The translations under genes and the position numbers were made by a program. From positions 2,404,433-2,468,432 of the forward strand of contig NZ_LT669941.1 of the NCBI RefSeq assembly GCF_900128505.1: a stretch of 64,000 nt of DNA, read 5' to 3'. This DNA comes from Parabacteroides timonensis. GTDB taxonomy: Bacteria; Bacteroidota; Bacteroidia; Bacteroidales; Tannerellaceae. Below, piece after piece: positions 56,819 through 64,000 of the stretch. Within the stretch, counting starts at the first letter, position 1. Every line of letters starts with the position of its first letter. The notes under the pieces are model-generated. The model was given only the letters and a program-made list of their open reading frames with translations, was not told the DNA's origin and did not search any database.

Positions 56819-58447
56819 TCAATATCCCGGATTCTGCGTCAGGTTACCGTTCAATAATAAAATATTTTCAGGTATAGGAAAAACGGTCGTATATCCATTC
56901 CCTTCATCCGGCAATTGCGGACGACTACTATACGAACGGGTAAACAGGCCGAAACGGACCAGATCCTGCCGCCTCCAGCCTTCCCAGGCAAACTCAAGCT
57001 GGCGTTCTGCCAGTACATTATCCAGAGTAGCCCGCCTGTCAGGCATTCCCACACGTGAACGGACTTGATTCAATTCCGCATCACCGTTCTCTCCGTTACG
57101 TACTTTTGCTTCACTTTTCATCAACAAAACATCGGCATAACGAAACAAAACAATATCGTTATCCGACAGCTTACCATCCTTAGTACCCGTTTTATCGATC
57201 GCATATTTCTTCATACGGGCACCTGCCACCTTTTCAGAAGCTCTTCCCGACACATCGAGATCCACCTCCCAGGGCAAATAAACTAAGACCTCCCCATTAT
57301 CCAGCCGGATGGTATCGCCATTCAGGTCAAGCATGATACCGGCAAAATAACATTTATCGAAACGCGCATCTACCGAATCCGTATCATAGCCGAAAGTACG
57401 AAGTGCCTCGATAGTTGCGGAGGAACCGTTTTCACCCGATAACCCATACGCCTTGGCATGGTTATAATGGCGGGAACGAAACAGATATTGCATCTGGTTA
57501 GTGTAAAAATTCTTATCCATCGGAATGGTAAATATGTTCTCTACCGACGTTTCATTGAACACGGAAAAGTTATTTTCATAATCAGGGGAAAGTTGATAAC
57601 CTTGCGCAGTAATGGAATCGCAGTATGCCATTACTGTTTGCCAGGCATTCAAGCGTTGACCGCCCACCTCAAAGAACAGGTTCTTTCCATCCGGACGACT
57701 ACCGCTCGTCCAGTTGTTATTCGTATAAACCTCCGCATTCAACGCCAATTTTGCCAACAGGAAATAAGCCACCGGACGAGTCATACGACCGTAATAGTCG
57801 CCCAAGCGATTACTCCGCTCCGTACTTAGAAGCGGTAACGACTCTTGCAATTCCTTCACGACAAATTCAAAGACTTCCGCACGGGTACTCTGCTTCACCT
57901 CCTTCATCGGGGTGGAAGAAGACAATACCAGCGGCACACGTCCGAACAGATCGACCAGATAGTAATAATACATTGCCCGGAAAGCCCTGACCTCGGCCAT
58001 ATAAGCCGGAATATATTTGTTGTTTGTCTGCTTGTAGAACTCATCCAAACGTTCCAGCGATTTGTTACTCAATACGATCACCTTATACAAATATTCCCAG
58101 GTCGCCTGTATCGCATCACTGTTGACACCCCACTTATGCAGGAACAGCCCTTGCCAGAAACCGCCGTCATACCAGTCGCCACCCCGGGTAGGCAGGATCG
58201 CTTCATCGGTAGTAAAAGTATTCAGGTCATAGATTCCCCGGTAAGTACCTTGCAATCCCTGACTGTCACTGAAACCTCCGACATAATTATAAAGAGTAGC
58301 TACCGTATTCAGATAAGCCGAGGTGGCATTATCATAAGCATCTTCCTCCGAAATCTGATCTCTCGGGTTCTCTTCCAGGAACTTACTGCATGACAAAAAC
58401 GTACAGACACCTAATATACCGGATAGTAAAACTAACTTTTTCATCAT
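56819..58447 (-). CDS. SusD/RagB-family lipoprotein (orphan pair)
   Basis: 542 residues; the start could also be the next codon (58444). Lipoprotein signal VCTFLSC (C20) then SKFLEENPRDQISEEDAYDN, followed by the SusD helical core (VRAFRAMYYYYLVDLFGRVPLVL, FRYADVLLMKSEAKVRNGENG) and WEGWRRQDLVRFG. It pairs with the SusC 9 bases upstream. No enzyme, sigma factor or sensor gene is adjacent, so the substrate is unknown. Confidence 0.94.
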   Translation of the reverse strand: MMKKLVLLSGILGVCTFLSCSKFLEENPRDQISEEDAYDNATSAYLNTVATLYNYVGGFSDSQGLQGTYRGIYDLNTFTTDEAILPTRGGDWYDGGFWQGLFLHKWGVNSDAIQATWEYLYKVIVLSNKSLERLDEFYKQTNNKYIPAYMAEVRAFRAMYYYYLVDLFGRVPLVLSSSTPMKEVKQSTRAEVFEFVVKELQESLPLLSTERSNRLGDYYGRMTRPVAYFLLAKLALNAEVYTNNNWTSGSRPDGKNLFFEVGGQRLNAWQTVMAYCDSITAQGYQLSPDYENNFSVFNETSVENIFTIPMDKNFYTNQMQYLFRSRHYNHAKAYGLSGENGSSATIEALRTFGYDTDSVDARFDKCYFAGIMLDLNGDTIRLDNGEVLVYLPWEVDLDVSGRASEKVAGARMKKYAIDKTGTKDGKLSDNDIVLFRYADVLLMKSEAKVRNGENGDAELNQVRSRVGMPDRRATLDNVLAERQLEFAWEGWRRQDLVRFGLFTRSYSSRPQLPDEGNGYTTVFPIPENILLLNGNLTQNPGY

Positions 58448-58456
58448 AATAAACCA

Positions 58457-61243
58457 TTAAAATTGAAAACTCAGACCGACAGTATAAGAACGGTAAACCG
58501 GATAATTCCGCTTATCGTCTATTCCCAAGGTATTATTTACAATATAACTGTTAATCATAGGCGTAAGGCCGGAATATCCGGTAATTGTCGCCAGATTGTT
58601 GACAGAGCACGACAAGCGCAGGTTCCGCACATATTTCTTCCATTTACCCAGCGGGACATTCCATCCGACAGTCAGGTAATCGAAGTTGATATAATCGCCT
58701 TTTTCCAGCCAGTAGTCTGTTGCCGTCTGATCCTGGATATTCTGTTCGGGTGCTCCCTTCATCACGTTGTAATCGGGAAAACTATTCATATTCATATAGG
58801 TAAGAGCTGTACCATTATAAATCTTATGGCCGAAAGCTCCATTTATCTGTAAAGAAATATCGAAGTATTTATACCGGAAACTGATATTCGACCCCAACAT
58901 TGTTTTCGGAGTAGCTTGCCCGGCTATATAACGGTCTTCCCCATCCTCAATATTCACACCACCACCATTCAGGTCGGCTATTTCATATTTATAACCGCCA
59001 TTTTCCATCTGTGTCAACCCGGTGCAATGAGGGAGATAAAAAACACCCAACGGTTGCCCTACCACCTGATAGACGATATGATTATATCCACCATGGAAAC
59101 CCGCCCCGTTCAAGTCGGAGATACTGGTATATTGGGGAGCCGACATTTGTTCTCCCTTATAAACTCCACTCAGGGAAAGCAATTTGTTTTGCTGGAAGGT
59201 CACATTGACATTCACACTCAGTTCCAGGTCTTTTGTTTGTAAAGGAGTAACCCCGAAACCCAGTTCGACACCACTGTTACGCATAGCTCCCAGGTTTGCC
59301 AACAATTTATTATAAGCAAAAGGCGGAACGCTCACATCATACAGGTAGAGCATATCACTCGTCTTCGAATTATAATAATCAACAGTCATCAACAGCCGGT
59401 TACGAAAAAAGCCGATATCTATACCTGCATTCACCGTACGCTTCACCTCCCACTTTAAATCAGGATTAGCATTTCGTATTACCCCCATCGTCACGGTCGG
59501 AGTTCCTCCGACAGAAACAACTCCGTTAGGTTTAACCAACTGAAGGGAGTTATAAGAGTCGATAGCATCTTGGTTACCGGATAAACCGTAACCGGCACGT
59601 ATCTTCAGGTTATTCAGAAACGTAAACTGCTTCATAAACGCCTCTTCACTCACCACCCAGGCAGCCGAAACGGAAGGAAAGAATCCCCATTTATTATTTT
59701 TCCCAACCTTTGACGAAGCATCCGCACGGGCATTGACCGTTGCCACATAACGCCCGGCATAAACATAATTCACACGTCCCAGGAAAGAACTCAGACGAGG
59801 ATCTTCATAATACGAATTGGTACCTTCCCACAAACGTACCGCACCTGCCTGCAGATTATTATAACCGAATTTATCCGTCGAGAAATTCGTTACCGTCGTA
59901 TAAAAGCCGGTCAGGATATTCTTCTGAGCCTCTGCCAGCCCAAGCGCATCCAATTGATGCTTTCCCCAACTGTTGGAGTAACTCAACATGATATTCCCCA
60001 ATATATCTTCCATCTTCCTCTCCCCTTTATAGGCCTGCCCATGCGCCCATACCGTAGTAGGCAGATATTGTGAATTATCTATTACATTATAAGTATAGGA
60101 GCCGAATGCCGAAAACTTAAGATATTTATTCAGGTTGACCGTAAACTTCAAATGCGTATTAAAATGAGCATTCGAATCGTCATCCTTCACCTCCAGCCAG
60201 GCTAGCGGATTGGTGATCTGGCTGGCGTTAGTTACCCCGTTCCATCCTCCGGTCTGTTCATCCCGGTGATTGGGGTATGTCGGGTTGAACGCCGCCGCCG
60301 AATAAAACGTCTTTTGAATATCATTCAGGTAACTGTTCTTTTGCAGGGAACCGAAAACTCCCATATCGATCTTCAGCCTGTCGCTAAAAGCCTTCTGGGA
60401 AATATCCAGCTTAACGGTAAAATTCTGGAAATCGTTTGTCCGAACCACTCCGTCACGATCCATAACACCCAGGGATGCACGGTAATTGGACGTTTCCGAA
60501 CCACCGCCCAAAGCGATATGGTGATTCTGTACGATCCCTGTACGAGTAATCTCATCCGGGAAGTTCGTATTATATCCCAGATCGAGTATATCGATATTGC
60601 GGTCGGCCGCCACTGTGCGGAAATCATCCCCCGACAACATCTTCATATTCTTATAGACAGCCTCAACCCCGAAACTACCGTCATAACCGATACTGAACGC
60701 ACCGCCTTTTCCTTTCTTCGTCGCCACCTCGATCACCCCCGAAGCGCCACGCGAACCATACTGCGCCGTTTCGGAAGCATCTTTCAGGATAGTAAAACTT
60801 TCGATATCCGCCGGATAAATGGCACTAAGCGTATTCAGGTCGGAAGAAACCCCGTCGATAATGACCAGCGGGTCGTTACCACCTGTCAGTGAAGTAGTTC
60901 CCCTCACCCGGACGGAACTCAAAGCAGCCGCCCTGTTCGCCCCCGTGGAAATACTGACACCCGCCGCCTGTCCGCTCAGAGCATTCAGGGAACTGGACAC
61001 AAAACCCTTATTCATACGTTTCTCAGAAACTTTATCGACAGAACCGGAAATAGTCCGCTGACTACCAGTAGCATACCCGACAGCAATCTCGTCATCCATT
61101 ATCACACTATCGGGAACAGCCGTCCGGAACGTATCCGGCAATAACGGAGCAATCTGCGCCTGAGCCGTAAACCGACAACAAAGAAACAACAGGAAAGTGA
61201 AGGTGATTACCCCCCTTAAACAGGTATTAAATGAATTAGTCAT
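58457..61243 (-). CDS. SusC-type TonB-dependent transporter with short N-terminus
   Basis: 928 residues. A signal peptide (TFLLFLCCRFTAQAQ) is followed by only ~30 residues before the TonB-box-like DEIAVGYATGSQRTISGSV and the plug (ALSGQAAGVSISTGANRAA, FTILKDASETAQYGSRGASGV). The carboxypeptidase-regulatory-like domain found in most SusC proteins is missing, as is any STN domain. The barrel is full length and ends YRSYTVGLSFQF. Probably a functional outer-membrane importer with a trimmed N-terminus. Confidence 0.93.
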   Translation of the reverse strand: MTNSFNTCLRGVITFTFLLFLCCRFTAQAQIAPLLPDTFRTAVPDSVIMDDEIAVGYATGSQRTISGSVDKVSEKRMNKGFVSSSLNALSGQAAGVSISTGANRAAALSSVRVRGTTSLTGGNDPLVIIDGVSSDLNTLSAIYPADIESFTILKDASETAQYGSRGASGVIEVATKKGKGGAFSIGYDGSFGVEAVYKNMKMLSGDDFRTVAADRNIDILDLGYNTNFPDEITRTGIVQNHHIALGGGSETSNYRASLGVMDRDGVVRTNDFQNFTVKLDISQKAFSDRLKIDMGVFGSLQKNSYLNDIQKTFYSAAAFNPTYPNHRDEQTGGWNGVTNASQITNPLAWLEVKDDDSNAHFNTHLKFTVNLNKYLKFSAFGSYTYNVIDNSQYLPTTVWAHGQAYKGERKMEDILGNIMLSYSNSWGKHQLDALGLAEAQKNILTGFYTTVTNFSTDKFGYNNLQAGAVRLWEGTNSYYEDPRLSSFLGRVNYVYAGRYVATVNARADASSKVGKNNKWGFFPSVSAAWVVSEEAFMKQFTFLNNLKIRAGYGLSGNQDAIDSYNSLQLVKPNGVVSVGGTPTVTMGVIRNANPDLKWEVKRTVNAGIDIGFFRNRLLMTVDYYNSKTSDMLYLYDVSVPPFAYNKLLANLGAMRNSGVELGFGVTPLQTKDLELSVNVNVTFQQNKLLSLSGVYKGEQMSAPQYTSISDLNGAGFHGGYNHIVYQVVGQPLGVFYLPHCTGLTQMENGGYKYEIADLNGGGVNIEDGEDRYIAGQATPKTMLGSNISFRYKYFDISLQINGAFGHKIYNGTALTYMNMNSFPDYNVMKGAPEQNIQDQTATDYWLEKGDYINFDYLTVGWNVPLGKWKKYVRNLRLSCSVNNLATITGYSGLTPMINSYIVNNTLGIDDKRNYPVYRSYTVGLSFQF

Positions 61244-61436
61244 ATTACAACTGATTTAAGATTAAAAGACCCCTTATGATAAAAACGCCGGAACAGCAAT
61301 GATTGTTCATTTATATACGCAATTTATGTAATCCTCTTTCTATCGTCTACACAACGTGTCATTTGTAGAAGAAGGAATAGCGATTGGCATTTAGTGATAA
61401 TTAATAATAGGAGCCGATAAATTATTTACGGAAATA

Positions 61437-61467
61437 TTTCTTTATTCGCCAATACATTGTACCTTTG
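61437..61467 (+). promoter_or_regulatory. Promoter of mdh (Bacteroidetes type)
   Basis: TTTC (61437-61440), 19-base spacer, TACCTTTG (61460-61467): right spacing and a full -7 match. ATG 61524 follows after 56 bases. Confidence 0.65.
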
Positions 61468-61523
61468 TCCACGTTAAAAACAGGAAGTATTTTTATAAGT
61501 AATAACATATAAAACTTATTATT

Positions 61524-62465
61524 ATGTCTAAAGTAACAGTTGTTGGCGCCGGTAATGTAGGTGCTACTTGCGCAAATGTTCTTGCCTTCAATGAAGTGGC
61601 AGACGAAGTTGTAATGCTTGATGTTAAGGAAGGTGTTTCCGAAGGTAAAGCAATGGATATGATGCAGACAGCTCAGCTGCTGGGTTTTGATACAACAGTT
61701 GTAGGTTGCACTAACGACTATGCTCAAACTGCAAATTCTGATGTTGTAGTTATCACTTCAGGTATTCCTCGTAAACCGGGTATGACTCGTGAAGAGTTGA
61801 TCGGTGTTAACGCTGGTATCGTTAAAAGTGTAGCTCAGAACATCCTGAAATATTCTCCGAATGCAATTATCGTAGTTATCTCTAACCCGATGGATACAAT
61901 GACTTATCTGTCATTGAAATCTCTGGGTCTGCCGAAAAACCGTATCATCGGTATGGGTGGTGCACTGGATAGCTCACGTTTCAAATATTTCTTGTCTCAG
62001 GCTCTGGGATGCAATGCTAACGAAGTAGAAGGTATGGTAATCGGTGGTCACGGTGATACTACAATGATTCCGTTGGCTCGTCTGGCTACTTACAAAGGCA
62101 TCCCTGTCAGCAAACTGTTGAGCGCTGAAAAACTGCAGGAAGTAGTTGCTTCTACTATGGTTGGTGGTGCTACACTGACTAAACTGCTGGGTACTTCTGC
62201 ATGGTATGCACCGGGTGCAGCAGGAGCTTATGTAGTTGAATCTATCATCCACAACCAGGGTAAGATGATTCCTTGTTCAGTTTACCTGGAAGGAGAATAC
62301 GGTGAATCAGATCTTTGCATCGGTGTTCCTGTTATCCTTGGTAAGAACGGTATCGAAAAGATCGTTGAACTGGAACTGACTGCTGAAGAAAAAGAATTGT
62401 TCGCTAAGAGCGCTGCAGCTGTTAAGAGCACAAACGAAGCATTGAAAGAAGTTGGTGCCTTATAA
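61524..62465 (+). CDS. mdh: Malate dehydrogenase
   Basis: 313 residues of the LDH-like MDH type. Rossmann motif VGAGNVGATCA (about 5-15), Asp for NAD in MLDVKEG, the substrate loop IPRKPGMTREEL with its arginines, and the catalytic IGGHGDTTMIPL His. It interconverts malate and oxaloacetate; in anaerobic Bacteroidales it works in the reductive branch from oxaloacetate to fumarate and succinate. A single gene between its own promoter and terminator. Confidence 0.97.
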   Translation: MSKVTVVGAGNVGATCANVLAFNEVADEVVMLDVKEGVSEGKAMDMMQTAQLLGFDTTVVGCTNDYAQTANSDVVVITSGIPRKPGMTREELIGVNAGIVKSVAQNILKYSPNAIIVVISNPMDTMTYLSLKSLGLPKNRIIGMGGALDSSRFKYFLSQALGCNANEVEGMVIGGHGDTTMIPLARLATYKGIPVSKLLSAEKLQEVVASTMVGGATLTKLLGTSAWYAPGAAGAYVVESIIHNQGKMIPCSVYLEGEYGESDLCIGVPVILGKNGIEKIVELELTAEEKELFAKSAAAVKSTNEALKEVGAL

Positions 62466-62488
62466 TCAGGTAAACGACTGAAATAAAC

Positions 62489-62524
62489 AAAAAAAGAGAA
62501 TTCCACCCGGAATCCTCTTTTTTT
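62489..62524 (+). terminator. Intrinsic terminator of mdh
   Basis: AAAAAAGAGAATTCC / GGAATCCTCTTTTTT with one mismatch around an ACCC loop, then a T-run, 23 bases after the stop codon. Confidence 0.88.
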
Positions 62525-62575
62525 GTTTATAACAATTTCTATCTTTACACGCCTAAGACAAGCTAGTATTATATT

Positions 62576-63151
62576 ATGCATGAAAAATCCATACATAGCG
62601 AAACTATAAATAAGCTTCGTGAAGGTTCTCACGAAGCTTTTGATACATTATATAATGTATACGCAGATTCCTTGTACGGATTTGCCTTATTACATACCAA
62701 GTCGGTTGTACAAGCAGAAGATATTGTCCAAGAGACTTTTCTTAAATTGTGGAACATGAGGGCTTCCCTATCTGTGGAAGGATCTTTCAAGTCCATGTTG
62801 TTCACCATTGCAAAAAATCATGTGATCGATATTTTCCGCCAACAAATAAACCGTCCTAATTTCGAAGACTACATCGCTTTCTGTGAAGATGAAAACTTGC
62901 TCGATAATACCTCCGTCGAGAAAATATATTACGATGATTTTCTGGAAAAGTTGGCGATTGCCAAACAAAAGCTTACTCCTGCCCAACGGAATATCTTCGA
63001 ACTCAGCCGTGAAGAAGGAATGAGTAACGCCGAAATAGCAGCCGCCTCAGATCTGTCGGAGCAGACAGTAAAGAATCATTTATCTGCCGCACTAAAGATA
63101 CTGCGCACCGAATTACGCAAATACAACTTCATCTTTGCTCTTTTTATTTAA
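62576..63151 (+). CDS. ECF sigma factor (RpoE-like), second locus
   Basis: 191 residues with region 2 (AFDTLYNVYADSLYGFALLH, AEDIVQETFLKLWNMR) and region 4 (LTPAQRNIFELSREEGMSNAEIAAASDLSEQTVKNHLSAAL). It differs clearly from the first ECF sigma of this window. A FecR gene follows after 85 bases, so this is probably the regulatory start of another PUL running off the right edge. Confidence 0.94.
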   Translation: MHEKSIHSETINKLREGSHEAFDTLYNVYADSLYGFALLHTKSVVQAEDIVQETFLKLWNMRASLSVEGSFKSMLFTIAKNHVIDIFRQQINRPNFEDYIAFCEDENLLDNTSVEKIYYDDFLEKLAIAKQKLTPAQRNIFELSREEGMSNAEIAAASDLSEQTVKNHLSAALKILRTELRKYNFIFALFI

Positions 63152-63177
63152 GTTCAAACAAATATGTTTTACAACAC

Positions 63178-63203
63178 ATCAAAATAGCTGGTACTATTTT
63201 GAT
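63178..63203 (+). other. Perfect 10-bp stem-loop between the sigma and FecR genes
   Basis: ATCAAAATAG (63178-63187), loop CTGGTA, CTATTTTGAT (63194-63203). It has no T-run; it may tune readthrough or stability of the sigma/FecR message. Confidence 0.55.
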
Positions 63204-63236
63204 GCTATTACGTGTAACTATAAACGATGACAAAAT

Positions 63237-64000
63237 ATGACTGATTTATTCAATAAATTATATTCTCAATTCCTAAATGGAAATACCGATCGGGAAAGAT
63301 TCAAAGACTTCAAAAAGTCTTTGAATCGACTTCCGGATACAGAACTATCCCAAAAGATGGAAAAGTTCTGGTTGGAAAATGAGAACTATCCGGCTATGGA
63401 TATACAGCATAAACAGAATATCCGCAAAAAACTTCACGAGCAAATAATACCTCAACAGAAGAAAACGTTTATGTACTGGCGTCATATTGCTGCGGCCGTC
63501 GCAGTAATCGCCTTACTATCCGTAACAGCCTGGAACATATCCGTTATGCAAAAAAAGAATTCGGTTGATTCCTTCCTGGCAGAAGTTCCGGCAGGAAACA
63601 AAGTACAATTAACATTACCGGATAAAAGCTCCGTCAAATTAAATTCGGAAAGTACCCTGTCGTATACCTATCAAAACGGTAAACGCGTTGTTAAACTGGC
63701 AGGAGAAGCCTATTTCCATGTCTCAAAAGATAAGGAACATCCTTTTGTCGTACAAACGGGAGATTTAAACATAGAAGTACTGGGTACCAGCTTCAACGTT
63801 TGTCTCGACAACGACAATAATTCGATCGAAACATCCCTGATAGAAGGATCTATCCGTCTTTATGATTCGAAATATCCTTCCGAAACATTCATATTAAAAC
63901 CCAACCAGAAAGCAATCTATTCCGGCAATCGGAAAATCAGCCTTTACAATACGGATAATGTAAAAGAAACGGCCTGGACACGCGATCACCTGGTTTTCGA
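63237..64000 (+). CDS. FecR-family anti-sigma factor (3' end outside window)
   Basis: The first 254 codons, from ATG 63237 to the window edge. A cytoplasmic part (MTDLFNKLYSQFLNGNTDRE...), one membrane segment (HIAAAVAVIALLSVTAWNI, about 82-100), then the FecR domain (VPAGNKVQLTLPDKSSVKL, KRVVKLAGEAYFHV, EVLGTSFNVCL, SLIEGSIRL). It should hold the preceding ECF sigma factor until a SusC-type receptor signals. The C-terminal DUF4974 part is not in the window. Confidence 0.92.
   Translation, partial: MTDLFNKLYSQFLNGNTDRERFKDFKKSLNRLPDTELSQKMEKFWLENENYPAMDIQHKQNIRKKLHEQIIPQQKKTFMYWRHIAAAVAVIALLSVTAWNISVMQKKNSVDSFLAEVPAGNKVQLTLPDKSSVKLNSESTLSYTYQNGKRVVKLAGEAYFHVSKDKEHPFVVQTGDLNIEVLGTSFNVCLDNDNNSIETSLIEGSIRLYDSKYPSETFILKPNQKAIYSGNRKISLYNTDNVKETAWTRDHLVF

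Noticed and set aside
1..64000. tRNA, rRNA, prophage or complete insertion sequence
   Set aside because: Gaps between genes are mostly under 300 bases, and no cloverleaf, transposase or phage structural gene was seen on either strand.

Overview
The window looks like chromosomal DNA from a gut Bacteroidales bacterium, most likely Parabacteroides or a close relative. The signs are two SusC/SusD pairs, ECF-sigma/FecR regulation, the mutY-ssb-gldE-gldD-pptase operon, an HU gene followed by a 29-residue basic protein and ribonuclease G, -7 promoter elements of the TAnnTTTG type, and genes without obvious Shine-Dalgarno sites. The genus is inferred from gene style and was not confirmed by any search.

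Layout. 1-9.2 kb: the 3' part of a giant secreted beta-helix protein made of repeated choice-of-anchor-Q-like modules. 9.4-14.3 kb: proline metabolism (proC on +; proline dehydrogenase and P5C dehydrogenase on -), split by a 1.17-kb noncoding interval full of palindromes. 14.4-20.7 kb: a ferredoxin, two L,D-transpeptidase-type proteins, a beta-helix/PDZ protein, a broken AraC regulator, a rhamnose-mutarotase-like protein and a Qnr-like pentapeptide-repeat protein. 20.7-28.8 kb (-): a small GNAT, a large AsmA-like protein, then the mutY-ssb-gldE-gldD-pptase cluster. 29.0-31.1 kb (+): HU, the 29-residue protein and rng. 31.1-33.8 kb (-): a DUF6807/PmoA-type protein and a Gfo/Idh/MocA lipoprotein. 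34.0-36.0 kb: dnaK.

36.1-48.6 kb (-) is a polysaccharide utilisation locus (PUL). In transcription order it holds ECF sigma, FecR anti-sigma, SusC with an STN signalling domain, SusD, a GH36-like alpha-galactosidase and two serine-type sulfatases. This gene set suggests a sulfated, alpha-galactose-containing glycan. Between fecR and susC, on the opposite strand, lies a good candidate for a short cis-antisense RNA with its own promoter and terminator, like the DonS class in Bacteroides fragilis. Divergent from the sigma gene is a sensor kinase that appears dead: it has a frameshift and has lost its phospho-acceptor (H-box) domain.

50.7-56.8 kb: an omega-amidase-like nitrilase, an acyltransferase and a small conserved protein (-), then glycogen synthase and alpha-glucan phosphorylase (+). 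56.8-61.2 kb (-): an orphan SusD/SusC pair whose SusC lacks the usual N-terminal carboxypeptidase-regulatory-like domain. 61.5-62.5 kb: malate dehydrogenase. 62.6-64.0 kb: a second ECF sigma/FecR pair, cut by the right edge, probably opening another PUL.

No tRNA, rRNA, CRISPR array, prophage or intact insertion sequence was seen. The least explained parts are the palindrome-rich interval at 10.2-11.3 kb, the antisense RNA candidate at 46.85-46.93 kb, and the decayed regulators at 19.0 and 48.8 kb.
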